Below, piece by piece: positions 1 to 10,414 of a DNA stretch of 64,000 bases. Positions within the stretch are counted from its first letter, which is position 1. Every line of letters begins with the position of its first letter. A program made the position numbers and the translations under genes. The stretch covers positions 4,092,576 to 4,156,575 of the forward strand of contig JAQFVV010012490.1 of the NCBI GenBank assembly GCA_028023455.1, written 5' to 3'. The DNA comes from Epiperipatus broadwayi (Eukaryota; Onychophora; Udeonychophora; Euonychophora; Peripatidae). Below the pieces are notes generated by a model. That model worked only from the letters and a program-made list of their open reading frames with translations. It had not been told where the DNA came from and made no database searches.

Positions 1-2237
1 TCTGCTATGGTAGACACATCTGTTTTTTCTCTTTTAACCATTAGTTTGTGTTCCTTCAATCGTTGTTCAACAGGCCGACAGGTCTCACCAATGTATTTTC
101 TTCCACATTCACATGGTATCTCATAGATGCAGTTTTTGTTCTTCAGCATTTCCAGTTTAGGCTTAGTGGAAGTAAGCATTCCTCGAAGTGTGGTATGGCT
201 TTGGAAAGCAGTTCTAATATTATATTGACTGCAGATTCTTTTTAGTTTGTCCGCCATTCCTGGTATGTATGGATACACCACCGTACCAATAACTGTTTCC
301 TCTTTTGGTGTCTTTTTCTGTTGTCTATTGAAAGTTTTTCTGATGACTGCTGATGGATAACCATTCTTCATAAGCATTTGTTCTATGTGAATCTTTTCTT
401 TTTCCAAATCACTGGTTTCTGAACAAACCTCCTTCGCTCTGTTCCATAGTGACAGTACAATTCCTTGTTTAGTGCTTCTTGTATGATTGGATGTATATGC
501 CAAGTATTTTCCAGTGTGTGTTGATTTCCTATATACTGATGTTTTTACTTTGCCCTGAGGGAGTCTTGTCACAAGAACATCCAAGAATGCCAATTTTTGT
601 TCTTGTTCTGCTTCCATCATGAAATTAATTGTAGGAGATATGTTGTTAATGTGCATCCAGAAAGACTGTAATTTTATCTTGCCATGTGGCCATACTACAA
701 ATGTATCATCAACATATCGAAGCCACACTTTAGGCGGACATGGAGTAGTATTTATGGCTGTTGTTTCAAGTTCTTCCATGTAAATGTTGCTGAGCAATGG
801 TGACAGTGATGATCCCATGGCCATCCCTCGATTTTGTTGGAAGAATTCTGAGTTATATTGAAAGTATGTTGTTGTTACACAGAATGTTAATAACTCCATT
901 ATGCTATCAATAGGTAGAACTGTTCTACTTTGCAGACTGTTATCGCCATATAACCTTTTCCTTACAATAGACAATGCTTCATCACATGGTACATTTGTAA
1001 ACAGACTTTCCACATCAAAGCTTACTAATATGTCAGTTCTTTCCATTTTCATGTTCCTGACTAATTCTACAAAGTGCTTAGAGTCCCTGACGAAAGATGG
1101 TGTTCTATATGCCAATGGACTAAGAACTTTGAGAAGAAATCTTGACAAATTTTGACAGGGTGAATTTCTAGAACTAACAATAGGTCTTAATGGAACATTC
1201 TCTTTATGGATTTTAGGCAGTCCATACAGGTGAGGAATCTTGCTGAAATACGAAGTTAATTTTCTTTTTTCTGAATCACTGAAATACCTGCGATGCTTCC
1301 GGAGTAATGCTTGTAGTTTTACCTCTGTACTTGGAATCGGATTTTTTGCTACTTTTTTGTATTGGCCTGCTGTGAGAAGTCCTTGAATTTTGTTATCATA
1401 ATCAGTTTTATCCATTACAACTGTAGTGTTACCTTTGTCAGCAGGAAGAATGATTATAGATGCATCCTGTTTGAGAGATTTAATAGCTCTCCTCTCATCA
1501 CATGAAATGTTTGACTTCTGCTTGTGCACTTGATGTCTTTCCAGTGTTCGTTTTACTCTCCAGCGTAACTCTGCTGCTTCCTCTAGATTCAAATTTTGCG
1601 TCACCTCATCAGTCGCGGCCATTATATCCAATAGCGGAACAGTAGATGGTGTAATGGCGAAATTCAAACCTTTTTCCAGAACTGATAATTCACAATCGGT
1701 AAGTTGTTTAGAACTCAGATTTTTCACTGATGATGAGGATAGACTAGTTGCAGTATTACTTTTGACTTGCCCATGTAGATTTACAAGCTTCTTCTTCTGT
1801 AGTTCTTTTATCCTTCCATGTAACTTACAATATGATCTGTTCACTGCTTGACAAATTCTTGAGAAATCTTCATCTGTAACTTTGTTTTGTAGAAACGATT
1901 CCACATTTCTAATAGATTGCAAGGTTTGATGCTTGATAAACCGCTGAATCTTTATACTCTCTCTCAATAAAGCCTCATTTGCTCTCTGAATAATTTTTTC
2001 AGCTCTCTTGGAGGAAATAGGAGGTTTTAACTGCAAACCCTTAGGGATAATCCCTTCTGATTTACATTTACATAAGAAAGTTAAATGATTTTCTACTTTA
2101 GCCAGTTTTAGACATAATTTTTCATAATGTCTAAATTTCAACATAGCATCGGGTCCATACCGAGTACTTAGTATTTGTCTGAAGGTTTGTAATGATGGTA
2201 TATTATAAGATGTAATATGTTGGACTATTTCCATCAT
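1..2237 (-). CDS. Penelope-like element reverse transcriptase with GIY-YIG endonuclease, C-terminus cut by window edge
   Basis: The minus-strand frame is open from the ATG at 2237 to the window edge, 745 codons without a stop; an in-frame stop lies directly upstream, and a second ATG follows at codon 2. The reverse transcriptase shows GMAMGSSLSP at about residues 471-480 and RYVDDTFVVW with YVDD at 508-511, both hallmarks of Penelope-like elements. Near the edge, IYEIPC (704-709) and YIGE (715-718), followed by an RPVEQRLKEH stretch, mark a C-terminal GIY-YIG nuclease, which in this class nicks target DNA for primed reverse transcription. Family proteins are usually about 800-850 residues, so only the extreme C-terminus should be missing. 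The absence of any frameshift or stop suggests a young, possibly competent copy. The N-terminal 230 residues are basic and not assignable to a named domain by eye. Confidence 0.93.
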   Translation of the reverse strand, partial: MMEIVQHITSYNIPSLQTFRQILSTRYGPDAMLKFRHYEKLCLKLAKVENHLTFLCKCKSEGIIPKGLQLKPPISSKRAEKIIQRANEALLRESIKIQRFIKHQTLQSIRNVESFLQNKVTDEDFSRICQAVNRSYCKLHGRIKELQKKKLVNLHGQVKSNTATSLSSSSVKNLSSKQLTDCELSVLEKGLNFAITPSTVPLLDIMAATDEVTQNLNLEEAAELRWRVKRTLERHQVHKQKSNISCDERRAIKSLKQDASIIILPADKGNTTVVMDKTDYDNKIQGLLTAGQYKKVAKNPIPSTEVKLQALLRKHRRYFSDSEKRKLTSYFSKIPHLYGLPKIHKENVPLRPIVSSRNSPCQNLSRFLLKVLSPLAYRTPSFVRDSKHFVELVRNMKMERTDILVSFDVESLFTNVPCDEALSIVRKRLYGDNSLQSRTVLPIDSIMELLTFCVTTTYFQYNSEFFQQNRGMAMGSSLSPLLSNIYMEELETTAINTTPCPPKVWLRYVDDTFVVWPHGKIKLQSFWMHINNISPTINFMMEAEQEQKLAFLDVLVTRLPQGKVKTSVYRKSTHTGKYLAYTSNHTRSTKQGIVLSLWNRAKEVCSETSDLEKEKIHIEQMLMKNGYPSAVIRKTFNRQQKKTPKEETVIGTVVYPYIPGMADKLKRICSQYNIRTAFQSHTTLRGMLTSTKPKLEMLKNKNCIYEIPCECGRKYIGETCRPVEQRLKEHKLMVKREKTDVSTIA

Positions 2238-2494
2238 TTATGAGTGAATATTGAATGTATAGAAAATTTTAAACTTTATTTAAACTTTTCAAATACAAAC
2301 AACTTGTTAGTAATAACACACAAATACTAACCTGTATTGTCTATTTGTGTGTTATTACTAACAAGTTGTTTGTATTTGAAAAGTTTAAATAAAGTTTAAA
2401 ATTTTCTATACATTCAATATTCACTCATAAATGATGGAAATAGTCCAACATATTACATCTTATAATATACCATCATTACAAACCTTCAGACAAA
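2174..2494. repeat. 153-bp palindrome at the 5' end of the Penelope-like element
   Basis: Two inverted arms, 2174-2326 and 2342-2494, of equal length and apparently identical where checked, are separated by a 15-nt loop. The left arm holds the first codons and 5' leader of the Penelope frame; the right arm holds the same ATGATG start and leader in the opposite direction, then stops after about 20 codons. The same arrangement recurs at 29494-29654 and 48190-48729, so this is a repeated form of the element's 5' end, not an accident of one locus. It resembles the inverted terminal segments known from some Penelope copies. Confidence 0.9.
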
Positions 2495-3513
2495 AACTAG
2501 TATAATAGTTTAAATAATGTTATCTGATTTGGTACCAACGTTTTGTGTATTGATGGACAACTAATAATAAAGACAATATCTACATTTCACATAATGAAAA
2601 TAAAATAATGAACTTTAAAGAATTGGAAAACTATAATAAGATAAAGTAAAAAATATTGATCTAGGTAGAAGTAAAAACTGAAAAATTACAAGAAATTGGA
2701 AAAATAATAATTTGAGATCAGAAAATTACATCTATTAATTGAGTTAATGAAACGTAGATATTGAATGCAAATGATAAGGGGGGGGGGGAGCTTTAAATTT
2801 CCTGGGAAAATTAGACCAGTAGTGAGAATGATAGACTGAAGAGCTAAACTTTTCTGAATTGATTCTAAATTGAAGTTGCTTTGATTAATTATTAAAATTG
2901 AGATTTAAAAATCACCTGGCTTTGTGCTCCCAAATAAATATTCTGGTGATCTGAAAATTACAAAAAAAAATAATAGATGATCCAATTATATGTAAGATAA
3001 ACTGAAGAAATTGAAAGAATGTAGATGTTTTATTTAAAAATTAAAAATCTCAGCTAAAAACAAAAGAAATTAATGAATCAAAAATATATATTAGCAAAAG
3101 CTAGTAAATGGTGTAAATATAATGGATTGTAAAATATTGGAGTAAGATATTATAAATATTATACAGTATATGAAATAAAGAATAGAAAATCATAAGAAAT
3201 TACTAAATATTTCAATAGAAAATATAAAACATTATGTGAAAAATAATTAATCTTTATGAACTACATTTGAGTATAGCTGATTTTCACAAAACAAATTTGA
3301 TTGGGAAGGGAGGAGATAAAATTTATGCTTTTTTCATATACAAAAAAGCCTAATATTATTCAGAATAAAATTTACTTTAAACAAAAGTATATAATTTGCA
3401 TTTTAAGTTCAGGGGGAGCATTTTGTTGACTTGAGATGTAAAAGTGAAATGGTTTTTGAATTGCTATTTTATTTAGTATATGTATTTTTTGCATTTTTTA
3501 AAATGGCTTAATC
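2495..3513. other. AT-rich stretch without recognisable gene
   Basis: No frame of useful length and no family motif seen. It contains a run of 11 G at 2778-2788, unusual in this AT-rich setting. Confidence 0.6.
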
Positions 3514-3518
3514 ATTAA

Positions 3519-3708
3519 TGTTGTGTATCACGAATACATATAAACACAAACAACCTTTACTAGTTAATCATTTATTACTATTACTATACATAATGCTTAT
3601 ACATACTAGGGAAGCATAATCACCGTCCTAACATGGCTTCCCTCTGAAGTCTCACAGTTGCGATAATATTCATTCTGCAGTAACTGACGTCACCACGAAT
3701 ACACTACA
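3519..3708 (-). repeat. 3' LTR of the gypsy element
   Basis: 190 bp, TG...CA in forward orientation and nearly identical to the copy at 7707-7898. It lacks a 2-bp TG present just before the GACGTCACC motif in the other copy. Its first bases on the minus strand supply the TAG stop codon of pol. Confidence 0.95.
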
Positions 3709-4573
3709 CTCCTTCCCTTTCCCCCCTTTTTTGAGAAGTGTCATAGTCCAACAGACGTGCAGGAGGGCGGCGTACTCGCCGAGGGCGACCACTAGATGTT
3801 TGTGGTTTACTCTCTCGGTGTATACTGGTGGTAGGTGCGGCCACCTGAATGGGTTCTCCAAGTGCTGTCTCATTCTGACTATCCTGGTTTGCCGCAGTTT
3901 CCTCTGTGTGGGCATTTACCGCTCTAGGTCGCAAGGGGTCTACATGTCTTTTTTGAATTCCGGAGTCCGTTAGAATCTCGTATGACAATGGTCCTGTCTG
4001 ATGTTGGATAACTGCAGGTATCCATGGTGAGTTCTTTCCAGCCCTACGTGTCAAAATTATATCCTGTGGTTGGAATGTTTGTACTCTTTGTATCGGTATC
4101 TGAGTTATTTGCGGTGCCCTGTCAGGGTGCAGAAAATCCAGGCATGTTCTTATGCGCCGCTTGAACAGTAGCTCGGCCGGGCTAAGTCCCGTTGCTGTTG
4201 ATGGCGTAGTGTGTTGCATTAGTAAATAACGTGCAAGCTGCTGACTCCAGGTCCCGTTGCGTAGACGTTGCAATCCCTCCTTAACAAATTGTACTGCACG
4301 TTCTGCCAACCCGTTGCTTGATGGATGATACGGAGCAACTCTTGCATGGCGAATGCCATTCCGGTGAAGGAAGGTGGTGAACTCCATCACAGTGAACTGA
4401 GGGCCGTTATCTGAGACAATGCATTCGGGAAGACCGTGTGTTGCGAAAAGTGCTGAGATGGTAGCTCCAGTCGTTGTCGATGGCATTTCACTGACGTCGA
4501 TCCACTTCGAGTGTGCATCCACGACAACTAAAATCATTTTCCCCTGGATAGGTACAGCGTAATCCACATGTAT
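3704..4573 (-). pseudogene. Integrase part of gypsy pol, downstream of a premature stop
   Basis: Continues the frame of the RT-RNase H segment after the TGA at 4574-4576. It carries the catalytic DDE core: D in VVVDAHSKW, D in IVSDNGPQF and E in NGLAERAV, with the last two exactly 35 residues apart as in Ty3/gypsy integrases. A GPLSYEI segment resembling the GPY/F module follows, then a basic proline-rich tail. The integrase joins cDNA ends to host DNA. Translation would end at a TAG formed inside the 3' LTR (3704-3706). There is no chromodomain. Without the single stop this frame would be continuous with the upstream zinc-binding HHCC domain. Confidence 0.92.
3709..3732 (-). promoter_or_regulatory. 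Polypurine tract of the gypsy element
   Basis: Unbroken purine run on the minus strand immediately upstream of the 3' LTR, the expected plus-strand primer site. It overlaps the last codons of pol. Confidence 0.9.
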
Positions 4574-5890
4574 TCATGACCATGGCAGAGCTGGAATCTC
4601 CCAGTGATGTGTTGGTGTACGTGGTTGCTGGTGTCGTATCTCTTGACAGTTGTTACATTTAGCTATTAGTTGTTCTATGTCCTGGTCCATTCCAGGCCAC
4701 CAGACATATGAGCGTGCAAGTGCTTTTGTTCTCACAATTCCCATGTGTCCCAGGTGCAGCTCACGAAGAACTATGGGTCTAAGAGATGTCGGTATGACCA
4801 CCCGTGCCCCCCACAGCAAACATCCTCGGTGTGTTGACAACTCATTTTTTCGCGACTGATAAGATTGAAGTTCTTGTTGAATGTGTGTTGGCCATGCTGT
4901 CAGGATGCACTCCTTTACTCTAGATAGCACAGGGTCTGCTTTAGTCTCTTTCTCGATCTGTTCTGCAGAAACTGGTGGGTTTTCCAAGTCCTCAAGGAAT
5001 AATACTGCTCGCAGCTTCTCCTCACTCTGCTGAACTGCAGGGGATGGCCACCTACTCAGTGCATCTGCGTTCCCTATGCTCCTCCCTGGTGCATACTGCA
5101 GTCTGAAGTTGTAAGCCGTCAAGAGGCATGCCCACCTTTGCATTCGGGGTGATAGAATGAATGGGGTCGGCCGGTCCGACGTGAAGATTCCCAGCAGTGG
5201 CTTGTGGTCAATCACTATCTCGAATGGTATTCCATATACGAAATGGTGGAAATGTTTCACCCCGAATATAATAGCAAGTGCTTCCCGGTCTATCTGAGCG
5301 TAATTTCTTTCAGACTTGGTGAGTGTTCGTGATGCAAAAGCAACCGGTGAACATAGGCCGTTTGCATACTTCAGGCTAAGTACTGCTCCCACTCCATATG
5401 GTGAAGCATCGCAGGTTACCACCACTTGTTGGCAGGGATTGAAAGGCACCAGCACATCGTCGGACGTCAGGGCCTCCTTCAATTGTGTGAACGCTCTCTC
5501 GTGTTCTTTGGTCCATGACCATACTGTATCCGCCTTAAGCAATTTATGTAGTGGTTCAGCTGTCGTAGCTCGGTGTGGCAAAAAGTTACTGTAGAAGTTG
5601 AGCAACCCCAAGAATGCCTGTAGCTTCTTATCTGTTGGTGTCGGTGCTCTCCTAATAGCCACTTTGTCGGCCGCTGGGTGCAGGCCCTCTGCATCCAGGG
5701 TGTATCCCAAAAAGTCTATCGACGACACTCCGAGGACACATTTGTCTTTATTTACACTCAGCCCACAGGCAGCCAATTTGCTGCAGACTGTTCTTAATTT
5801 GGTGGTTAGGTCCGTATCAGATGTTGCACATATCAGTACATCATCGAAGTATGGGAAAACTCCCTGAATACCTCCTAGTATGTTGTCCAC
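4574..5890 (-). pseudogene. Gypsy pol: RT C-terminal half, RNase H and integrase zinc-binding domain
   Basis: 438-codon frame, entered from the upstream pol segment through a frameshift near 5890. YFDD, the RT active site, lies at 5840-5851. Then come the RT connection FLGYTLDAEGL, RNase H motifs TCDASPYGVGAVL and DREALAIIFGVKHF, and the APGRSIGNADALSR motif that closes RNase H. The integrase HHCC zinc-binding domain follows (HLGHMG, then CNNC). The frame ends at TGA (4574-4576); the next codons in the same frame continue directly into the catalytic integrase core, so the stop is a point lesion, most simply an Arg CGA changed to TGA. Confidence 0.93.
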
Positions 5891-6702
5891 ATTCCCTGAA
5901 ATATTCCTGGGGCCACGCTAATGCCGTACTGCAATCTCTTCACTCGGAAGGCTCCCCGATGAGTGATAATGGTCTGTGCATCCGCCGATGCCTCATCTAC
6001 CGGCAGTTGTAGGTATGCTCGAGCTAAGTCTATTTTTGCAAACACTGAACTCCTAGGAAACGATGCGAGAAAATGGTGTACTGCTGGTATTGGATATGGG
6101 TGATCTCTCAATGCTTGATTTACGGTCACCTTATAATCACCGCAAAGGCGGACCTCTCTTGACGCTTTGATGATGGGCACCACTGGGGTTGCCCATACAG
6201 GGTCGCAAACTGGCTCGATGATTCCGTCCTTTAATAAGGTGTCCAGCGCTGCGTCAACCTTTGGTTTCATAGCCAATGGCAATGGCCGGGCTCGGAGGCG
6301 AATAGGTGGTATTTTTGGGTCTATCGGTAAAGACACTGGCGATCCTCGATATCTTCCAAGAGTAGTGCTGAAAACCTGGGGAAAAGCATCAATGATATTT
6401 TGCATTGGTGAATGTCGAACTGCATGCACCCCCGATAAAAATATTCCCAAGGGGGCAAACCATTCCTGGCCAAGTAGATTTGTACATGCTCTTTCCGCAA
6501 TTAACAGGCGTAAACAAGCTGAATACTTTCCGTATTTGACGCTGACAAAGCACTGTCCCATAAAGGTGATCCGGTTTTGCTGAAAATCTGCAGTGTCGTT
6601 TGCACAGGTTCCAACACTGGCGGTTTTCCTTTGCACAAGTCTTGAAAAACCCCCCGAGATACAATTGAATATTCCGATCCGGAATCTACTTCCATGCAGC
6701 AT
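5875..6702 (-). pseudogene. Gypsy pol: end of protease and N-terminal half of RT, bounded by frameshifts
   Basis: Real coding in this frame begins near 6575, where it takes over from the gag-protease frame, and ends near 5890, where the reading must change again. It contains the protease C-terminal stretch with LLGQEWF, then RT motifs LRARPLPLAMKP, LLKDGIIEPV, PVVPIIKA, LCGDYKVTVN, FAKIDLARAYLQLPV and LQYGISVAPGIFQ. The match to Ty3/gypsy RT is strong. Both junctions look like single-nucleotide indels; neither has an evident slippery heptamer, so I read them as damage and not programmed shifts. Codons between 6702 and about 6575 in this frame are shadow sequence. Confidence 0.9.
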
Positions 6703-7583
6703 TTAGTATTGTTAATAAGCACTCTTGCTGTAGTTCTGAGAGTTTTGCTGTCACTATGGAGCTTGTATATTAAGTCCAATGCCCCATCAGTATCCAATTC
6801 CCCTTTCACTGCCATGCACTGGGTGGATGATGTCTGAGTGTCCTGTTGTCGGGCCTTACATACCCTTTGGATGTGACCTGTCTTTCGGCAAAAACGGCAT
6901 TTTGCTCGGCGAACAGGGCATTCTGTACAAACATGTGTACCACCACAGCCGCAACATGGCACAGTCGGCATTATATGTTTTTGTAACTCCGTTTTGTATT
7001 TGATAGGAAACTGCCGGCGGTGTTGTATTAGATCCACTGATGATGACAATCCAGAAGCATGCATCTCCCGCACCTGGGTCCCCGCTGCCTCGGCTGCTAA
7101 ACTCCTCTGCACTGCGGCATCTAGGGTTAATGTTTCTTCGGTGAGCAGTCGGCGCTGTACACTTTCATCTCTCAGTCCACAAACAAACTGATCACGGAGG
7201 CGCTCGACGAGTGTCGTGCCAAAATCACATCCTTCCGCGAGACGTCTCAGTCCCGCGAGAAAAACACTAATAGTCTCTCCCTCTTTTTGTTCACGACGGC
7301 AAAACTGGTAGTGCTGATAGATTATAGAGGGCCTTGGATTGAAGTATTGTTTTAACACAGCGGTGAGCTCGTCATATGACCTTTCTAACGGCTGAGCTGG
7401 GGCTATCAAAGACCGCAATATCGATAGCGTTTGTAGTCCGCAGGCTGCCAACAAAGTAGCTCGTTTCTTGTCTTCACTTGTAATATCATTCGCCAGACAA
7501 TAAAATTCGACTTGCGATGCATACGTATCCCATAGTTGTGGGAACTCAACGTCGAATGCAGATAACTTCCCGACAGTTGCCAT
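6501..7583 (-). CDS. Gypsy Gag with two zinc knuckles, fused in frame to retropepsin
   Basis: Starts at the ATG at 7583, 123 nt inside the 5' LTR. The first 170 residues are a helical capsid-like Gag with YFNPRPSIIYQHYQFCRREQ and FVCGLRDESVQRRLL. A tandem pair of cysteine-rich knuckles (CCGCGGTHVCTEC, then CRFCRKTGHIQRVC) would bind element RNA. The protease active site DSGSEYSIVS follows in the same frame, so Gag and Pol were a single fused frame. True homology ends near 6575; the last 25 codons to 6501 are out of frame because of an indel. The fused Gag-Pol and the two-knuckle pattern fit the Mag group. Confidence 0.93.
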   Translation of the reverse strand: MATVGKLSAFDVEFPQLWDTYASQVEFYCLANDITSEDKKRATLLAACGLQTLSILRSLIAPAQPLERSYDELTAVLKQYFNPRPSIIYQHYQFCRREQKEGETISVFLAGLRRLAEGCDFGTTLVERLRDQFVCGLRDESVQRRLLTEETLTLDAAVQRSLAAEAAGTQVREMHASGLSSSVDLIQHRRQFPIKYKTELQKHIMPTVPCCGCGGTHVCTECPVRRAKCRFCRKTGHIQRVCKARQQDTQTSSTQCMAVKGELDTDGALDLIYKLHSDSKTLRTTARVLINNTKCCMEVDSGSEYSIVSRGVFQDLCKGKPPVLEPVQTTLQIFSKTGSPLWDSALSASNTESIQLVYAC

Positions 7584-7685
7584 CCTTGAGCATTAACGCC
7601 TTGTTGAACGTCTTCGCGAAGAAAAAAGTATTTCTGTAGTTTCTTGCCGTAATCCCAAGGTAAAGAAAATAATGCAGCTAGCGGC

Positions 7686-7703
7686 ATCCCATCCTCGTCG
7701 CCA
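7686..7703 (-). promoter_or_regulatory. Primer binding site, probably for a serine tRNA
   Basis: On the minus strand, three bases after the 5' LTR, the sequence TGGCGACGAGGATGGGAT begins with the TGG expected opposite a tRNA CCA end. It looks complementary to the 3' end of animal tRNA-Ser, judged from memory of tRNA sequences. Confidence 0.75.
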
Positions 7704-7706
7704 AAG

Positions 7707-7898
7707 TGTTGTGTATCACGAATACATATAAACACAAACAACCTTTACTAGTTAATCATTTATTACTATTACTATACATAATGCTTGTACATACTAGGGA
7801 AGCATAATCACCGTCCTAACATGGCTTCCCTCTGAAGTCTCGCAGTTGCGATAATATTCATTCTGCAGTAACTGTGACGTCACCACGAATACACTACA
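7707..7898 (-). repeat. 5' LTR of the gypsy element
   Basis: 192 bp, TG...CA. Carries the promoter by position. It differs from the 3' LTR by two substitutions and a 2-bp indel next to a GACGTCAC motif, a CRE-like palindrome TGACGTCA in this copy. Confidence 0.95.
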
Positions 7899-7903
7899 AT
7901 TAA

Positions 7904-8600
7904 CAAAATAATATTTTAAAAATCTGTAGTTATTCAATCAAAACTTAGGTTCACTAATGGCTTTATTAAATCTTTCAATTTTGCCACTGTAGGCGTAGAT
8001 TCAACAGTCATTAATTATGTAATTCATGACATGTTTGTCCATACTTATATAGATCAGTGGCTGTTAAATTTTACTTATAAAACAGATGAGTGCATTAACC
8101 ATGGATTATTTTCACTCTATTAGTGAGATTCCAGTTGCATTTAAGAAGATCTAATCTACATTTATTGTTGATTCTAGAAAAATAATTTTTTATGAGACCT
8201 TACAAGAATTCCACTTTTTATGTTGTAATTCTTCAATTGAAAATTTTTGGGTGAACATCCGAAAAGAGGATCTTAATTTAAGATTAGAGTTAGGTGTGTT
8301 ATTGTATCATGAGTTACAGGCAAGTCCAATCTGCTTAAAAACATTTTATACATGCCCCTTTCCCCCTAATATGTAGCTGAGAAATAGATGATAAAATAAG
8401 TTATTAAAAAGAGTAGACTTAAGAATGTCAAAAATATTTAAGATAATATTTAATTAATTAAATATCCAGAGATTTAGTATGGGAACTTTTTTCCAATCAG
8501 GGTCACATTATTAACCAGCTAAATATCCTACTACTAAGGAAAATATCCATAATGTACTTGCAAGTTAACTCCAAATAATGCTAACCAGTTTTCCAAGAAG
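7904..8600. other. AT-rich stretch, possible integrase trace
   Basis: No intact frame. On the minus strand around 7950-8010 a short translation containing GKIERFNK resembles the C-terminal core of transposon integrases, but it is too short and decayed to classify. Confidence 0.3.
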
Positions 8601-9400
8601 GTTATTTCTCGAAATTAACTTTGATCTCACCTTAAATAAATGAGAAAAATAAGTTAAGCTATAGTCTAATATCACTTCTAAATAGCATGGGTAGTCTATT
8701 ATTACAAAAGCTTATATTTATATTACGAGATGATGGCCTGGTGTTTAGAGATAAATTGAATATCTTATTTTCAATGGATTAGATAATCTTGATCTAACTT
8801 TAGATAAATGAGAAAAATAAATTAGGCTATCTATGATCCAAGATCATACCTAAATAGCACGGATAGTCTTGCAAAATTCTATATTTAGATTACAAGATCA
8901 TTCCCTGTTGTTTACATGAAAAATTGAACCTACTGTCTTCATTGGATTAGAAAAATATTTTCAGTTTTTTTATATCCATTTTGAGATTTTTCTATTTCAG
9001 GTAAAGATCTTTTTTTTTTTTTTTTGAGAAGTCAAAGCAATATTGGCAGCATAAATGAATTTTCTACAGTCAAGATCACAAATAAATGTTGAATATAATA
9101 GATAAAAGAACAGAATCCTATGGCAAATAATCTATGAAATTTTATGTCCATTACAATTATCAGTTAGGGCCATATGAATTTTTCTGAGAGCATTTTCTCA
9201 AGTAAATTAATGATTTTTCTGAATTTAAAAATTTTAGGTTTTAGACCAAATAGAATCATAAGCTGAGGTTAGATCAATAAAAATAGTAACACTTTTATTT
9301 ATTTTAAAAACTTTTTTAATGTGAATTTCTTTCTGATCAAAAACCAGCCTACTCTTCAGGTAAATGGTTCTCAACTATTGCTCATAATTGCAAAGAGAAA
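8600..9400 (-). pseudogene. Decayed LINE reverse transcriptase fragment
   Basis: Minus-strand translation gives LLFLIDLTSAYDS near 9251-9291, which matches the LINE RT motif around the first catalytic aspartate, and RKFIYAANIAL near 9037-9066, where the usual YADD box reads AAN. Further downstream a VFHVNNRE stretch matches the conserved FHLNNR segment found after the RT of Jockey-like LINEs. Many stops and frameshifts interrupt it. The region downstream of the RT contains an internal duplication listed separately. Clade assignment beyond Jockey-like is not possible by eye. Confidence 0.75.
8621..8955. repeat. Diverged tandem duplication of about 168 bp inside the LINE remnant
   Basis: Units 8621-8788 and 8789-8955 share GATCT..CTT, AAATGAGAAAAATAA, CTAAATAGCA and GGATTAGA blocks in the same order. 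Divergence is considerable, so the duplication is old or existed in the parent element. Confidence 0.7.
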
Positions 9401-10414
9401 AGAATCAAGAAAAAGCACTATTTCTTAGGCTAATCAATAGCTGATGTTAAAAATATTAGCATTTTTATTCTTGTTTACTTTCAAGCTAAGAATAGCTGAT
9501 AAATATTTCTTAATGAATATTGAATGATTAACTAGGCTTGTTATGGCCAATTACCTAAAAAAAAATCCAAGTTTTACTAAACCTGGATTGAATACAATGT
9601 CATAAGCAAAGCATGTTAAGGCAATCTCTTTGCGGCAGAATAATATTGGTATTTATTTAAATTTGCATGGGAGATCAAACAACATTTGATAAGTGGAAGA
9701 AAGAGCATAGTTTCAATTTCTGCAAAAATATATTGAAAAATCTTTGGCTCTTAAATCAATTACTACCATCATTAGACTAAATTTTTCAAGGCAGCAAGAT
9801 TTAGAAAATTTTAATTAAAGCTTCAAAAATAACATCCTTTTGATGGAATGAGGTATATTACTGTACTAACTATTAATTTTATTACATAATACATAGTTGC
9901 TCAAGAGGTCAAATGATGTTTCATATTCAAAATGGCAAATAGAATACAGTAACTTTATTCAATAAGACTGGCTGAGATTTTTTTGCTGTTCCTACTGAGA
10001 GCTAGCTATTCATACCTCTTGCCAAATGAAGTGAAAAGAAAGATTTGAAGAAAAAAACTGAACAAAATTTGTATATAATTAAAAAATATATATACTTAAT
10101 AAAATATAACCACTTTATCAATTAATAAAAATTTACTTATTTTGGGGATTTTTTATGACTGGGATTTCAGTTTTCACATGAGAACATCTTTCTTTATATT
10201 CAAAAAAATAGTAATTTTATGAATGATTCAACTCATTCATTATATGTATTGAACCTTTAAATGATTTGTTTGCACTGTTTTGAGAAAGTTTGCTTTTTAT
10301 TTACTGGCTGGGTGATATGCATTGAGAAATCAAACATTATATAAATTTTTATAATTAAATATACTTTTTTACGAGTTAAAAATTAAATACTGTTTAATGC
10401 TATACTAGCAATTA
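9401..10414. other. AT-rich stretch without recognisable gene
   Basis: No coding signal or family motif seen on either strand. Confidence 0.55.

Larger units (their letters stand above)
3514..7903 (-). mobile_element. Full-length Ty3/gypsy LTR retrotransposon, probably Mag-like
   Basis: Complete insertion on the minus strand: 5-bp target duplication ATTAA at 3514-3518 and 7899-7903; LTRs at 3519-3708 and 7707-7898 beginning TG and ending CA; a primer site next to the 5' LTR; a polypurine tract next to the 3' LTR; and gag-PR-RT-RNaseH-IN in Ty3/gypsy order. The LTRs differ by only two substitutions and one 2-bp indel, so insertion was recent. No env gene and no chromodomain are seen. Two-knuckle Gag and the integrase motif YHPSSNGLAERAV favour the Mag lineage; this is by memory of family motifs, not a tree. 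Two frameshifts and one stop break pol. Confidence 0.95.

Noticed and set aside
6560-6590. Programmed frameshift between protease and RT in the gypsy element
   Set aside because: No slippery heptamer is apparent, protease is split in mid-domain, and a second similar break occurs at 5890.
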